DNA of 64,000 bases from Occallatibacter gabretensis. Its GTDB lineage: Bacteria > Acidobacteriota > Terriglobia > Terriglobales > Acidobacteriaceae. The stretch spans positions 62,001 through 126,000 of the forward strand of contig NZ_LAIJ01000010.1 in assembly GCF_001449115.1 (NCBI RefSeq). Reading direction: 5' to 3'. The notes under the pieces were generated by a model that did not search any database, had not been told where the DNA came from, and was given only the letters and a program-made list of their open reading frames with translations. This document shows, in pieces, positions 17,195-25,954 of this stretch; the first letter of the stretch is position 1; each line of letters starts with the position of its first letter. The position numbers and the translations under genes are program-made.

Positions 17195-18604
17195 TTGTTC
17201 TTGGAAAATCTTCATGGTTTTGTCGTTGCCGTCGTCGCCTTTGTGGTGCTGATCGGCGTGATGGTGACGGTACACGAGTTTGGCCATTTCATTATGGCGA
17301 AGCTCTTCCGCGTTCGCGTGGAATCGTTTTCTCTTGGCTTCGGCCCGCGCCTCTTCGGTTTCAAACACGGCGATACCGACTACAAGGTTTGCCTGCTTCC
17401 GCTGGGCGGCTACGTGGCGATGACCGGCGAGTCAATGCCGGGCGAGAACATGAAGCTCGAAGCCGACAGCAAGGAAGAGATTGAGGCGTATCAGCGGGAT
17501 CCCGGCGCGCTGACCTCGCACCCGCGCTGGCAGCGAATACTGATCGGGCTGGCTGGACCAGTGTCCAACTTCATCCTCGCGTTTGTGCTGATGGGCGTTT
17601 ACTACTGGTTCTTCAATGAAGAGCCGAAGGACATGATCAAGCAGACGGTCGTGGAGTGGGTGGTTCCAGGCTCCCCGGCGGCGCAGGCCGGTATTCATGC
17701 CGGCGATATCATTCGCCGTTTCGATTCCTACGACAATCCTGACTGGGGTATGGTGGGCGCGCGCATGGCCGTCAATTCCAACCAGACAGTGGCCGCTACG
17801 ATTGAACGTGACGGGCAGAGCATACCTCTTTCCCTGCACGTGCCGGAGAATCCAAAGGGCCAGGAGACGGATACCACGTTCGCGGGAATGCTGGCGGCGA
17901 GCTATAGCGGTCCGATCGGGGTTTTCAAGGTGCAGACGGATAGGCCCGCGGAGCGTGCGGGATTGCGCGACGGCGACTTGATCGAGTCAGTGGATGGGTT
18001 GCAATTTCACACAGTGCCCACGCTGCTGGCCTACATGCAGGCTTATCCCGGTAAGCAGGTTACGCTTTCCGTGCTTCGCGGCGGCTCTCCGCTGACACTG
18101 ACCGCTCAGCCTTCGATCCAGCAGGGAGACACGGTATGGACGCTCGGGTTTGAGTGGGCCAGGCCTTCAATGCAGATGAAGCCTCTGCCGTTTGGCGAGG
18201 CGATGGTGAAGTCAGCGAGCTTCTGGAAGGACAATTCCACGCTGATTCTCGACGTGCTGGGGCGGCTTTTCACACGCAAGGTTGGAGTGTCGCAGCTTTC
18301 AGGTCCCGTGGGCATTGCGCGTATGGCGGGCCAGGCGGCGGAGATGAAGGGCTACCTGCCGAAGTTTGGCCTGGCGGCTGCTATCAGCCTCAATCTTGGC
18401 ATCCTGAACCTCATGCCGTTCCCGATTCTTGATGGCGGGATGATTCTGCTGCTGCTGATTGAAGGCGTGATGCGGCATGATATTTCGCTGGTGGTGAAGG
18501 AACGCATCTACCAGGCGGCGTTTGTGGTGCTGGTGGTCTTCTTCGCGTTCATTATCTTTAACGATGTGACCAAGCTGCCGATATTCACGCACTTGAAGCC
18601 GTAA
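17195..18604 (+). CDS. rseP: Site-2 protease RseP (M50 zinc metalloprotease, PDZ)
   Basis: A 469-residue intramembrane protease. The catalytic HEFGH motif is at residues 27-31 in the first membrane segment, and the C-terminal partner motif NLMPFPILDGG is in a later one. Two PDZ domains lie between them (near residues 130-210 and 215-300, for example VPGSPAAQAGIHAGDII and DRPAERAGLRDGDLI). RseP-type proteases cut membrane-bound anti-sigma factors and leftover signal peptides. The TTG start follows GAGGAA at good spacing. It is the last gene of the uppS-cdsA-dxr-rseP series; a hairpin follows at 18621-18678. Confidence 0.92.
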   Translation: MFLENLHGFVVAVVAFVVLIGVMVTVHEFGHFIMAKLFRVRVESFSLGFGPRLFGFKHGDTDYKVCLLPLGGYVAMTGESMPGENMKLEADSKEEIEAYQRDPGALTSHPRWQRILIGLAGPVSNFILAFVLMGVYYWFFNEEPKDMIKQTVVEWVVPGSPAAQAGIHAGDIIRRFDSYDNPDWGMVGARMAVNSNQTVAATIERDGQSIPLSLHVPENPKGQETDTTFAGMLAASYSGPIGVFKVQTDRPAERAGLRDGDLIESVDGLQFHTVPTLLAYMQAYPGKQVTLSVLRGGSPLTLTAQPSIQQGDTVWTLGFEWARPSMQMKPLPFGEAMVKSASFWKDNSTLILDVLGRLFTRKVGVSQLSGPVGIARMAGQAAEMKGYLPKFGLAAAISLNLGILNLMPFPILDGGMILLLLIEGVMRHDISLVVKERIYQAAFVVLVVFFAFIIFNDVTKLPIFTHLKP

Positions 18605-18620
18605 AAGCAGAGATCAGTTG

Positions 18621-18678
18621 TCAGAGATCAGATGTCAGCTTTCCGCTGACTATGCAGTAATCTGATCTCTGATTTTTT
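18621..18678 (+). terminator. Long perfect hairpin with T6 tract after rseP
   Basis: TCAGAGATCAGAT at 18621-18633 pairs perfectly with ATCTGATCTCTGA at 18660-18672, and an inner hairpin GTCAGC/GCTGAC (18634-18650) lies between. Six T residues follow at 18673-18678. It has the form of an intrinsic terminator, but the next start codon is only three bases further on, so it may also mask translation initiation. Confidence 0.75.
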
Positions 18679-18681
18679 CCT

Positions 18682-19104
18682 ATGCCAGTTACATCTAAAA
18701 TTCGCGTGCGGTATGCCGAGACCGATCAGATGGGCGTGGTTTATTACGCCAATTATTTTGTCTGGTTTGAGATTGGGCGCGTGGAAGTGCTGCGCTCCGT
18801 GGGTCTTTCATATGACCAGATGGAAAAAGATCACAAGCTGATTCTTCCGGTTGTCGACGCGTCATGCCGTTATAAATCTCCCGCGAAATATGATGAGGAA
18901 ATTCTGATCGAGACACGGCCTGCGCTGCTGCGCGGGTCTGTGATCAAGTTTGCTTATCGTATTTACCGTGATGCGGACCAGGATGGAGCAGAACGGAAGC
19001 TTCTTGCAGAAGGTGAGACTGTGCACGTGGTCTGTGATGAGAAGTTCGAGCGCCAGCCGCTGCCGGATAGCTACGTTGCTGCGCTGCGGAATTTGATGGA
19101 GTAG
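18682..19104 (+). CDS. Acyl-CoA thioesterase, YbgC/4-hydroxybenzoyl-CoA family
   Basis: A 140-residue hot-dog-fold thioesterase. The family motif RYAETDQMGVVYYANYFVWF places the catalytic Asp at residue 15, so the start cannot be much further downstream. YbgC-type enzymes hydrolyse short acyl-CoAs or acyl-ACPs and often associate with the envelope Tol-Pal system, which is not encoded here. No ribosome-binding site is visible: the bases before the ATG are the T-tract of a strong hairpin. The gene therefore seems either leaderless or controlled through that hairpin. It is convergent with the O-methyltransferase. Confidence 0.85.
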   Translation: MPVTSKIRVRYAETDQMGVVYYANYFVWFEIGRVEVLRSVGLSYDQMEKDHKLILPVVDASCRYKSPAKYDEEILIETRPALLRGSVIKFAYRIYRDADQDGAERKLLAEGETVHVVCDEKFERQPLPDSYVAALRNLME

Positions 19105-19122
19105 GCGAGTTTCACTCGCTGG

Positions 19123-19803
19123 CTAGTCAACTACAACAGCGATTGCGAAGCCGTCATGCTCTTTTATGCCGACTGTTTGCAGCGCTGTGATGCTGAGGTG
19201 CGGATTTGATCCTGCAAGCTCTAGAAACCGCCGAGTGCCCTGGGTATCCTCATCTTTGGTGTCGGCATCAAGGATTCTTCCGTCACGCACTACGTTGTCG
19301 GCGACTATGATGGTGTCTTTGCGCGCCAGCTTGAGGCTCCAGTCGAGATAGATGGGCATACTTCTCTTATCCGCATCAAGGAAGATGAGATCGAATGGCT
19401 TGGCGCCTTCTTCCTGTAGCTTGCGAAGGCTTTCAGCTGCGGGGCCAACACGGACTTCGACCCGATCAAGCACTCCGGCGCGAGCGAGGTTTGCTTGCGC
19501 GACTTCGGCATGGTGTGGGTTGAGTTCCAATGTCACCAAGTGTCCGTCTTTAGGTAGAGCTCGCGCCATCCAGGTTGTGGAATAGCCGCCGAGCGTACCG
19601 ACTTCCAGCACGCGGCGTGCGCTGGAGATCGTGATTAGCATGCCGAGGAGTTTTCCGAAGAGAGGAGAGACATCAATCGATGGCAGTCCATCTGCGCGAT
19701 TCGATTCAAGAGCGGCAGAAAGATTCTCCTCCGGACGGATCAGCAACTGCTCTAGGCGCTGGTCTACACGATTCCAAAGGTCTTGCCTCGGGCGGCTTGG
19801 CAT
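19123..19803 (-). CDS. SAM-dependent O-methyltransferase (family 3)
   Basis: A 226-residue class I methyltransferase of the catechol/caffeoyl-CoA O-methyltransferase type. The SAM-binding loop reads RRVLEVGTLGGYSTTWMARALP, followed by GHLVTLELNPHHAEVAQAN. The metal-binding acidic stretch is FDLIFLDADK, then TIIVADNVVRDG. These are typical of divalent-cation-dependent enzymes methylating hydroxyls of aromatic substrates. The ATG has GGAGAG about ten bases upstream. It precedes no obvious pathway partner; the next gene on the same strand is upstream (polyprenyl synthase, 42 bases away), so they may be cotranscribed. Confidence 0.85.
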   Translation of the reverse strand: MPSRPRQDLWNRVDQRLEQLLIRPEENLSAALESNRADGLPSIDVSPLFGKLLGMLITISSARRVLEVGTLGGYSTTWMARALPKDGHLVTLELNPHHAEVAQANLARAGVLDRVEVRVGPAAESLRKLQEEGAKPFDLIFLDADKRSMPIYLDWSLKLARKDTIIVADNVVRDGRILDADTKDEDTQGTRRFLELAGSNPHLSITALQTVGIKEHDGFAIAVVVD

Positions 19804-19845
19804 AGGGTCTACTCTCCATGCGCTATTCGAGTACTGAGTGAATTG

Positions 19846-20838
19846 CTATTTTTCCCGTGCTACGACGAAATCCGGGACCCAGAGGAGCGCGCGTTTGAAG
19901 TCCGATTCGGCAAAACCGGCGAGCGCCTGGCGCGCCTGCTCAGCGTAGCGCTCGGCGACGCCCATGGCATACGCCACAGAGTCGTGGCGCTTGAGGATTT
20001 CCTGAATCTCCTGCCGGGAGACGTGCTCAAAGCTGCGGTCGTCGAGAACACGCTGGATGAGCTGGCGGTCGGCGGCGGTTCCGTGATCCCATGCGTGAAT
20101 GACGGCCAGGGTTGTTTTGCCCTCGCGGAGGTCACTTGCGACGGGCTTGCCAAGGACTTCTTCGGTTGCGGTCAGGTCCAGTACGTCATCGACAATCTGG
20201 AAGGCAAGGCCGACGGTGCGGCCATATGTTGCTACGTTCGTTTCTTCGGCTTCTGATGCACCGGCAAGGACCGCACCAAGCCGCATGGAGGTGGAAAACA
20301 AACATGCGGTTTTGCGGAAGATGAGGTCGTAATATTCGGCTTCCGAGACGGCTTTGCCGAGCTTCTGGATCTGGAGGAGCTCGCCCTCAACCATCTGCTG
20401 CGTGAGCGCGATGAGCAGATCGAGGACGCGGAGATTTTTCTCTTCAAGTGCGACCCGGAAGGCCTGCATGTAAAGCCAGTCGCCAGCGAGGACGCATTTC
20501 TCATTGCCCCAGGTGGTGTTTGTGCTGGGACGGCCGCGGCGCGTGCTTGCGCCGTCGATGATGTCGTCATGCACGAGCGTGGCAGTATGCACCATTTCAA
20601 CGACGGTGCCGAGGCGAATGGCGCTCTGGCCGAAGAAGCCCATCATGTGCGCGGAGAGCAAAAGCACCGATGGGCGAATGCGCTTGCCGCCGCCTTCGCG
20701 AAGGTACTCGGCGATCTCCGTGATGGTGCTGACACTGGAGGCGGCGTCGCGGCCCAGCTCCTGCTCAATGGCCACGAGATCGTCCCGCAGCAGCTCAAAG
20801 ACCTCTCGCGCCGTCGCTATCGCCAGTGTGCTTATCAT
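19846..20838 (-). CDS. Trans-polyprenyl diphosphate synthase
   Basis: A 330-residue trans-isoprenyl diphosphate synthase. The first Asp-rich motif reads LVHDDIIDGASTRRGRPS and the second FQIVDDVLDLTA; both bind the Mg-diphosphate. The sequence type (GGKRIRPSVLLLSAHMMG, LAGDWLYMQAF) is that of long-chain (octaprenyl-like) synthases that make quinone side chains. The exact chain length cannot be read by eye. GGGAGA precedes the ATG by about four bases. It uses precursors from the MEP pathway gene dxr encoded 3 kb away. Confidence 0.87.
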   Translation of the reverse strand: MISTLAIATAREVFELLRDDLVAIEQELGRDAASSVSTITEIAEYLREGGGKRIRPSVLLLSAHMMGFFGQSAIRLGTVVEMVHTATLVHDDIIDGASTRRGRPSTNTTWGNEKCVLAGDWLYMQAFRVALEEKNLRVLDLLIALTQQMVEGELLQIQKLGKAVSEAEYYDLIFRKTACLFSTSMRLGAVLAGASEAEETNVATYGRTVGLAFQIVDDVLDLTATEEVLGKPVASDLREGKTTLAVIHAWDHGTAADRQLIQRVLDDRSFEHVSRQEIQEILKRHDSVAYAMGVAERYAEQARQALAGFAESDFKRALLWVPDFVVAREK

Positions 20839-20873
20839 CTTTCTCCCGGTGCTGGAGTTGTAACGTGAGACAG

Positions 20874-21377
20874 CTAATTCGTGCGGTAATTGGTGAACTG
20901 TAGATCGACGCCGAGATCTTTGCCGCGCAGCAGGGCCATGATGGCCTGCAACTCGTCACGGTCTTTGCCGCTGATTCTCACGGTATCGCCCTGAATGCTG
21001 GCCTGCACCTTCTTTTTGGAGTCCTTCACAAGGCGGACAATCTCCTTCGCCTTTTCGCCGGGAATGCCCTGCTGGAGAGTGATCTTCTGCCGCACGCTCT
21101 GGCCGGCTGCCTGCTCAAGCTTGCCGTACTCAAGGTTTTTGAGCGAGACGCCGCGCTTGACGAGCTTCTGGCCGAGGATTTCTTTGACTGCGTCGAGCTT
21201 GTATTCCGCTGCTGAGGCGAGCTGAATCTCCTTGTCGCCCTGCAGAAGCTCGATCTCGGACTTGGAGTCCTTGAGGTCAAAGCGCTGCTTAACTTCCTTG
21301 AGTGCCTGGTCGATTGCGTTGCGAACTTCCTGAATGTCGACCTTGCTCACAATATCGAATGAATTGTCTTGCGCCAT
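20874..21377 (-). CDS. YajQ family nucleotide-binding protein
   Basis: A 167-residue YajQ/DUF520 protein: MAQDNSFDIVSKVDIQEVRNAI, QRFDLKDSKSEIEL, VKRGVSLKNLEYGKLE and KKKVQASIQGDTVRISGKDRDELQ are all family phrases. YajQ proteins bind cyclic di-GMP in Xanthomonas and Pseudomonas and can act through transcription factors; elsewhere nucleotide or RNA binding is reported. I chose the ATG at 21375-21377 (MAQDNS) rather than the longer frame. A diguanylate cyclase is encoded in the same window at 55776, so a cyclic di-GMP link is possible but unproven. Confidence 0.9.
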   Translation of the reverse strand: MAQDNSFDIVSKVDIQEVRNAIDQALKEVKQRFDLKDSKSEIELLQGDKEIQLASAAEYKLDAVKEILGQKLVKRGVSLKNLEYGKLEQAAGQSVRQKITLQQGIPGEKAKEIVRLVKDSKKKVQASIQGDTVRISGKDRDELQAIMALLRGKDLGVDLQFTNYRTN

Positions 21378-21430
21378 GTTTGCCCTCGAGCGGCCTGAGC
21401 GCATGGGGGCGCCAGGGGGAGCTGTAATTA

Positions 21431-22258
21431 TCAGTTTCCCATGAAGGGGGCTAATCGGAACAATCTTTGGAAGTTTTTCGTTGTTGCTTCGCCTAATTCC
21501 TCAGCGAGTACACCCTGCAGAACGGCCAGGGTTTGTGCGGTGTGGACCACATGTGCGGGCTCATTTCGCTGGCCTCTGAGCGGTGCTGGGGCCAGCCATG
21601 GGGCGTCGGTTTCGACTAATACGCTATCAAGCGGGAGCTTTGCCGCCACGTCGCGCAGATCCTGGGCTTTGGGATAAGTGATTTGCCCGGCGAAGGAGCA
21701 GAGGAAGCCCATATCGAGGGAACGGCGCGCCTGATCGTAGTTTCCGGAGAAGCAGTGCATGATGCCGCCGAGGCCGGTGTGTTGCCAATGCTCTTCGAGA
21801 ACCACAAAAAGGTCGTCCCAGGCGGCGGTGGTGTTGTCCTTTGGGCGGCAGTGAATCAGGATAGGACGTTTGCGTGCGGCGGCGATTTCCAACTGCGCGA
21901 TGAGCATTTTGCGCTGAAGATCGTGGGGTGCGCCCTCATGGTAGTAATCGAGGCCGATTTCGCCGCAGGCGATGACTTCCGGCTCGGCGAGCAGGCTGTC
22001 GAGTTTGGCAAGGGTCGCTTCGTCAGCGTCGACTGTGGAGTGCGGATAGATTCCAGCGCTCGAGTAAAGCTGTGGCATGCCGGGCTGTCCGTTGTACTCG
22101 CGGCAGATATCGAGCGCCTGATGCATTTCCAACGGGTTTTCGCCGATGCCGATAGACAGCACGGCGCCAACGCCGGCGTCAGCAGCGCGGCGTAGCATTT
22201 CTGCGCGATCTTCGGCGTAGCGTGTGCTGTCCAGGTGTGCGTGCGAGTCGATGAGCAA
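21431..22258 (-). CDS. TatD family metal-dependent deoxyribonuclease
   Basis: A 275-residue TatD-type hydrolase. The metal ligands are visible: DSHAHLD at residues 4-10, GEIGLDYY, RPILIHCRPK, MHCFSGN and VETDAPWLAP. TatD enzymes are 3'-5' DNA exonucleases implicated in DNA repair and, in some bacteria, in turnover of fragments during cell death. The start is TTG at 22256-22258. It sits upstream of yajQ on the same strand, 53 bases before that gene's start, so they may share a transcript. The common metG-tatD adjacency is interrupted here by a VapBC-like pair. Confidence 0.9.
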   Translation of the reverse strand: MLIDSHAHLDSTRYAEDRAEMLRRAADAGVGAVLSIGIGENPLEMHQALDICREYNGQPGMPQLYSSAGIYPHSTVDADEATLAKLDSLLAEPEVIACGEIGLDYYHEGAPHDLQRKMLIAQLEIAAARKRPILIHCRPKDNTTAAWDDLFVVLEEHWQHTGLGGIMHCFSGNYDQARRSLDMGFLCSFAGQITYPKAQDLRDVAAKLPLDSVLVETDAPWLAPAPLRGQRNEPAHVVHTAQTLAVLQGVLAEELGEATTKNFQRLFRLAPFMGN

Positions 22259-22277
22259 GAGAGTGCCTCACAAAAAA

Positions 22278-22691
22278 TCAGCTACGTGAAAGGGCAGGTG
22301 GATGAATGACCCGCAGTCCAAGATGAGTTTCAAAGGCATCAAAATCGCGGTCGTTATGCAGAAGCTGGTGGCTGTGTTCGATGCAAAAGGTAGCAATCAG
22401 GCAGTCGATGGTACTGCGAACTGTTATGCCGAGCGCGCGTAGACTGCGGTAGTTGCTTGCAGACTGGATAGCAATTGGAATGGTCGGTGATTCAAAGATC
22501 GTCATGGTACGAAAAAGTCGTTCGGCTACACGGAACCTGCCATCGAAGCGGATTCCATGTAGAACTTCAGCGAGCACCAGCGTTGTGAGTCCGATCTCGA
22601 CGGTTCCTTGCGTGTTCCGAAGCCATTGCGTTTGAGGAGTAAGTTTCTGATTGAGAAAATCGATCCAGGCAGACGAGTCAACGATGACCAT
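22278..22691 (-). CDS. PIN-domain toxin (VapC-like)
   Basis: A 137-residue PIN-domain ribonuclease. The acidic metal ligands read VIVDSSAWIDF (Asp5), LVLAEVLHGI (Glu), TIDCLIATFC (Asp) and LLHNDRDFD (Asp). VapC toxins cleave tRNA or rRNA when released from VapB. The toxin gene starts 27 bases after the antitoxin stop on the same strand, in the usual antitoxin-first order. All ligands appear intact. Confidence 0.88.
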   Translation of the reverse strand: MVIVDSSAWIDFLNQKLTPQTQWLRNTQGTVEIGLTTLVLAEVLHGIRFDGRFRVAERLFRTMTIFESPTIPIAIQSASNYRSLRALGITVRSTIDCLIATFCIEHSHQLLHNDRDFDAFETHLGLRVIHPPALSRS

Positions 22692-22718
22692 TTTGTACTC
22701 ACAGAGATGGATTGCAGG

Positions 22719-22973
22719 TCATGCGGCAGATTTGCGTTTTACACGATTTGCAGTCTGTACGTCAGAATCGGAGCTGGGATGTTCGTCTGCACGCATCTGA
22801 TCCAGGTTGCCGCCCCAGCCAATTCCCCAGAGTTCATCAAGTGCTTGCGACTGACGCCGAAGCCGCACAGCAAGCTGTAAAGCCGCCTCAACTGCGGCTT
22901 TCTTGGTTATTGCGCCGGTGGCTTTCATCGCCTGGCGCATGAGCTTGTCGTCGATGTCGATGTTGGTCCGCAT
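22719..22973 (-). CDS. VapB-type antitoxin
   Basis: An 84-residue protein beginning MRTNIDIDDKLMRQAMKATG, the form of VapB antitoxins with an N-terminal ribbon-helix-helix followed by TKKAAVEAALQLAVRLRRQ. The C-terminal part (WGGNLDQMRADEHPSSDSD) would wrap the toxin. GGAGG lies about seven bases before the ATG at 22971-22973. It precedes the PIN toxin and lies between tatD and metG. Confidence 0.85.
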   Translation of the reverse strand: MRTNIDIDDKLMRQAMKATGAITKKAAVEAALQLAVRLRRQSQALDELWGIGWGGNLDQMRADEHPSSDSDVQTANRVKRKSAA

Positions 22974-23036
22974 CACATGCCCTCCGATGTGTAAAGATAG
23001 CACGATTTATGTGTATCAATACTGCGAAGCGCCGGC

Positions 23037-25277
23037 TTACTTCAACCGTGCACCCAGGGGGACGTCTTCAAGGAAACTGGCGAGGACGGGCGAGCCATCG
23101 GGTGGCAGCGAGGCGGCGAGGAGCATGCCGTTTGACTCAAGGCCGCGCATCTTGCGGGGCGCGAGGTTGGCGACGATGACGATTTTGCGGCCGATGAGCT
23201 TTTCCGGCTCGTAGTACTGTGCGATGCCGGCGAGGATCTGGCGCTTTTCATAGCCGAGGTCGACTTCGAGGCGGAGCAGCTTGTCCGCTTTAGGGATGCG
23301 CTCGGCGACGAGGATCTGGGCTACGCGCAATTCCACCTTGGTGAAATCATCGATGGTGATGAATTGCTTTTCTTCTTCGGCAGCTGGAGTTGCGTGAGTC
23401 TCCGGTGTGAGCGGAGTACCGGCGGGTGCGTCTGTGGCTCCGGTGGCGAGCCGGGCGCTGGCAATCTCCGGCGGGACTGGGTGCACAGTGGCCGTTTCCA
23501 CAGGGGTGCCCGTATGATGGGGAGCCACGGTGGTTGGCGTTGCTGTGTGTTCGCCCGGTGTGGCGTCCGGTGCTGATGTGGGGTCGACGGATGTTGCCGC
23601 GGGAGCGTGCATAGGCTCGGCCTGTTTGCCGGCTGCTGCGTCTACGGCGCTTGCGTTGTTCTGCTTCTCGAGATTTTCCATACGTTCTATCGCGTCCTTT
23701 TCTGCACGGGGGAAGAGTGGCGCCGGCTCGCCAAATTTTGTGCCTGGCTTCAGACCTCCCCATTTGATTTCCGTCAAAAATGTCTTTTTTGCCGCATCCT
23801 GAATTTCACCGAGGCCAAGCTGCTGCCAAACCTTTGCTGCCGAAGCGGGCAGAATGGGGTACACCAATGCTGTGATGATGCGAATGGACTCCGCGGCGTT
23901 GGCTAACACGCGCGCCTGCAGCGTCTCATGGTCCGCATCACTGCGGTCGGCGGGCTTCTTCCACGGTGCGTTGGCGGTGAGATAGCCGTCGGTTTCGGCA
24001 ACGAGCGTCCAGAGGATTTTCAATGCCTCAGAGAAGTTGAACTCGTCGAAGGCAACCGGAAATTCTGTGATGGTGCGCTCGGCGGCTGCGCGGAGGGCTG
24101 TTTCGGTTTCTGTCGGCGCGCCTGAGTCCGGCACAACGCCGAAGAAGAACTTGTGCATCATGTTAACGACGCGGCTGACGAGGTTGCCGTAGCCGTTGGC
24201 AAGATCGCCGTTGTAGCGGCGCACGAGGGCGTCAAAGGTGAAGCTGCCATCCTGGCCGAAGGGGATTTCGCGCAGCAGGAAGTAGCGCAGGGCGTCGGCG
24301 CCAAGGACTTCGTCGATGGTTTCTGCGCGGACGATGTTGCCGAGCGACTTCGACATTTTTGTGTCGTCAAAGAGCAGCCAGCCGTTGGCGCGAACGGATT
24401 TGGGCGTTGGGATGCCTGCGGCCATGAGGAATGCGGGCCAGTAGACGCAGTGGAAACGGCTGATTTCCTTGCCGATGAGATGAATGTCCGCGGGCCAGAA
24501 TTTCTCGAATTTTTTCTGGTCCTGGACGTCATCCGAGCCATAACCAATAGCAGTGATGTAGTTAGCCAAGGCGTCTAGCCATACGTAAATGACATGCTTC
24601 TCATCACCGGGGACAGGAATGCCCCAGGAAAAGCTGGTACGGCTGACGGAGAGATCTTTGAGGCCGCCGCGGACGAAGGAGATGACTTCTTTTCGTGTGC
24701 TCTCAGGCTGCATGAAGCCGGGGTTGGCCTCGTAGAAGTCGAGCAGCTTGCGCTCGAAGGCTGAGAGTTTGAAGAAGTAGTTTTCTTCGCTGACGGTTTC
24801 TGTGATGCGTCCGCAATCGGGGCAAGGCGCACCGGGCGGCACATCGACCCAGGCCTCGTCGCTGACGCAGTACTGGCCGGTGTAGGTGCTTTTGTAGATG
24901 TAGCCTTTGTCGCGCAGTGTGGCAAAGAGATGCTGTGCGCCGCGAACGTGGCGGGGTTCCGTGGTGCGGATGAAGTCGTCGTAGCTGAGGCCGAGGCGGT
25001 CCCAGAGGGCGCGGAACTCGCCGGAGATTTTGTCGGCGAACTCAAGCGGGGTTTTGCCCGCGAGTTTGGCGGAGCGCTCGATCTTCTGGCCGTGCTCGTC
25101 GGTCCCGGTGAGGAACCACGTTTCGATGCCGAGAGCACGCTTGCGGCGGGCGATGGCGTCGCAGACGATTGTGGAGTAGGCGTGGCCCAGGTGAGGCCGC
25201 GCGTTTACGTAGTAAATGGGCGTGGTGAGGTAGTAATGGTCTGTTCTCAAACCGGGGCTGGAATCGGGCTTTGTCAT
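23037..25277 (-). CDS. metG: Methionyl-tRNA synthetase with C-terminal tRNA-binding domain
   Basis: A class I synthetase of about 746 residues charging tRNA with methionine. The HIGH-type motif is RPHLGHAYS near residue 27 and the KMSKS motif is present in DTKMSKSLGN. The zinc-binding insert is reduced (CPDCGRI). The catalytic and anticodon domains end near residue 550. A stretch of about 100 residues rich in Ala, Thr, Pro and His follows, then a Trbp111-like tRNA-binding domain (ITIDDFTKVELRVAQIL) that promotes dimerisation and tRNA binding. The ATG at 25275-25277 gives the normal N-terminus. The low-complexity linker is unusually long. Confidence 0.93.
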   Translation of the reverse strand: MTKPDSSPGLRTDHYYLTTPIYYVNARPHLGHAYSTIVCDAIARRKRALGIETWFLTGTDEHGQKIERSAKLAGKTPLEFADKISGEFRALWDRLGLSYDDFIRTTEPRHVRGAQHLFATLRDKGYIYKSTYTGQYCVSDEAWVDVPPGAPCPDCGRITETVSEENYFFKLSAFERKLLDFYEANPGFMQPESTRKEVISFVRGGLKDLSVSRTSFSWGIPVPGDEKHVIYVWLDALANYITAIGYGSDDVQDQKKFEKFWPADIHLIGKEISRFHCVYWPAFLMAAGIPTPKSVRANGWLLFDDTKMSKSLGNIVRAETIDEVLGADALRYFLLREIPFGQDGSFTFDALVRRYNGDLANGYGNLVSRVVNMMHKFFFGVVPDSGAPTETETALRAAAERTITEFPVAFDEFNFSEALKILWTLVAETDGYLTANAPWKKPADRSDADHETLQARVLANAAESIRIITALVYPILPASAAKVWQQLGLGEIQDAAKKTFLTEIKWGGLKPGTKFGEPAPLFPRAEKDAIERMENLEKQNNASAVDAAAGKQAEPMHAPAATSVDPTSAPDATPGEHTATPTTVAPHHTGTPVETATVHPVPPEIASARLATGATDAPAGTPLTPETHATPAAEEEKQFITIDDFTKVELRVAQILVAERIPKADKLLRLEVDLGYEKRQILAGIAQYYEPEKLIGRKIVIVANLAPRKMRGLESNGMLLAASLPPDGSPVLASFLEDVPLGARLK

Positions 25278-25355
25278 TGATGAAGGGCAGGGCAGACGGC
25301 AGTGCTGCGCGGAAAGCCCTGACACTCCATCTTAAGGCATTGGGTTTATTGCAGC

Positions 25356-25853
25356 TTATGAAATGGACGGGAGCAGGCCCATGAAGATGTAGTCGAGTGG
25401 CAGGTCAGCGGTGATGCCGTGGTGGCGCACCAGCGTGGCTAACTGAGCGTAATGCCGGATGGAGTGGGTGAGTGACTGCACTAATGCCGTGCGCCGGGTT
25501 ATGTGCAGAGCGCCGATGCTGCGTGTTTTGAATTCGAGCACTTCTTCCCACCAGTCTTCGTCTTTTTCGAGCAGCGGCCGTATCAGATCGAAGGCGCGAT
25601 TGTGGGTTGCGTAGATGGCGTCGACGGAGTCGTAAGGGATGGTCGCGTAATCGGTCTGCGGGAGTTCGAGGAGGCGCTCGGGGTAACGCAGTTCGACGGC
25701 GACAATGTGCTGCAGGAGTTGGGCGACGGATTGCGTTTCGCGGATGTCGCAGGGGAAGGCCAGGATTTCCGGGTGCGTCGTTAAGAGCTTCTTGAACTTG
25801 TCGGTGGTGTACTCGACGTATGCCAGGAGTTGTTCTCCGGTGAGGGCGACCAT
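25356..25853 (-). CDS. DinB-like protein
   Basis: A 165-residue four-helix protein of the DinB/YfiT type. The pattern of an N-terminal helix (ALTGEQLLAYVEYTTDKF), a central LLQHIVAVELRYPERL and a late SLTHSIRHYAQLATLVRHHG provides three His residues for a metal site. Members include thiol S-transferases and proteins of unknown function. I chose the ATG at 25851-25853, which has AAGGAG about ten bases upstream. It is divergent from argS, 101 bases apart. Confidence 0.8.
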   Translation of the reverse strand: MVALTGEQLLAYVEYTTDKFKKLLTTHPEILAFPCDIRETQSVAQLLQHIVAVELRYPERLLELPQTDYATIPYDSVDAIYATHNRAFDLIRPLLEKDEDWWEEVLEFKTRSIGALHITRRTALVQSLTHSIRHYAQLATLVRHHGITADLPLDYIFMGLLPSIS

Positions 25854-25954
25854 CTTTGTTGTTCTCCTTGAGCAGATAGTAAATGGAAAATTTGATTGCC
25901 GCTGGATGTTAAACTTAGCCTTGCAAATCAAGGATTTCTGAGGTTTTTGCGCGC

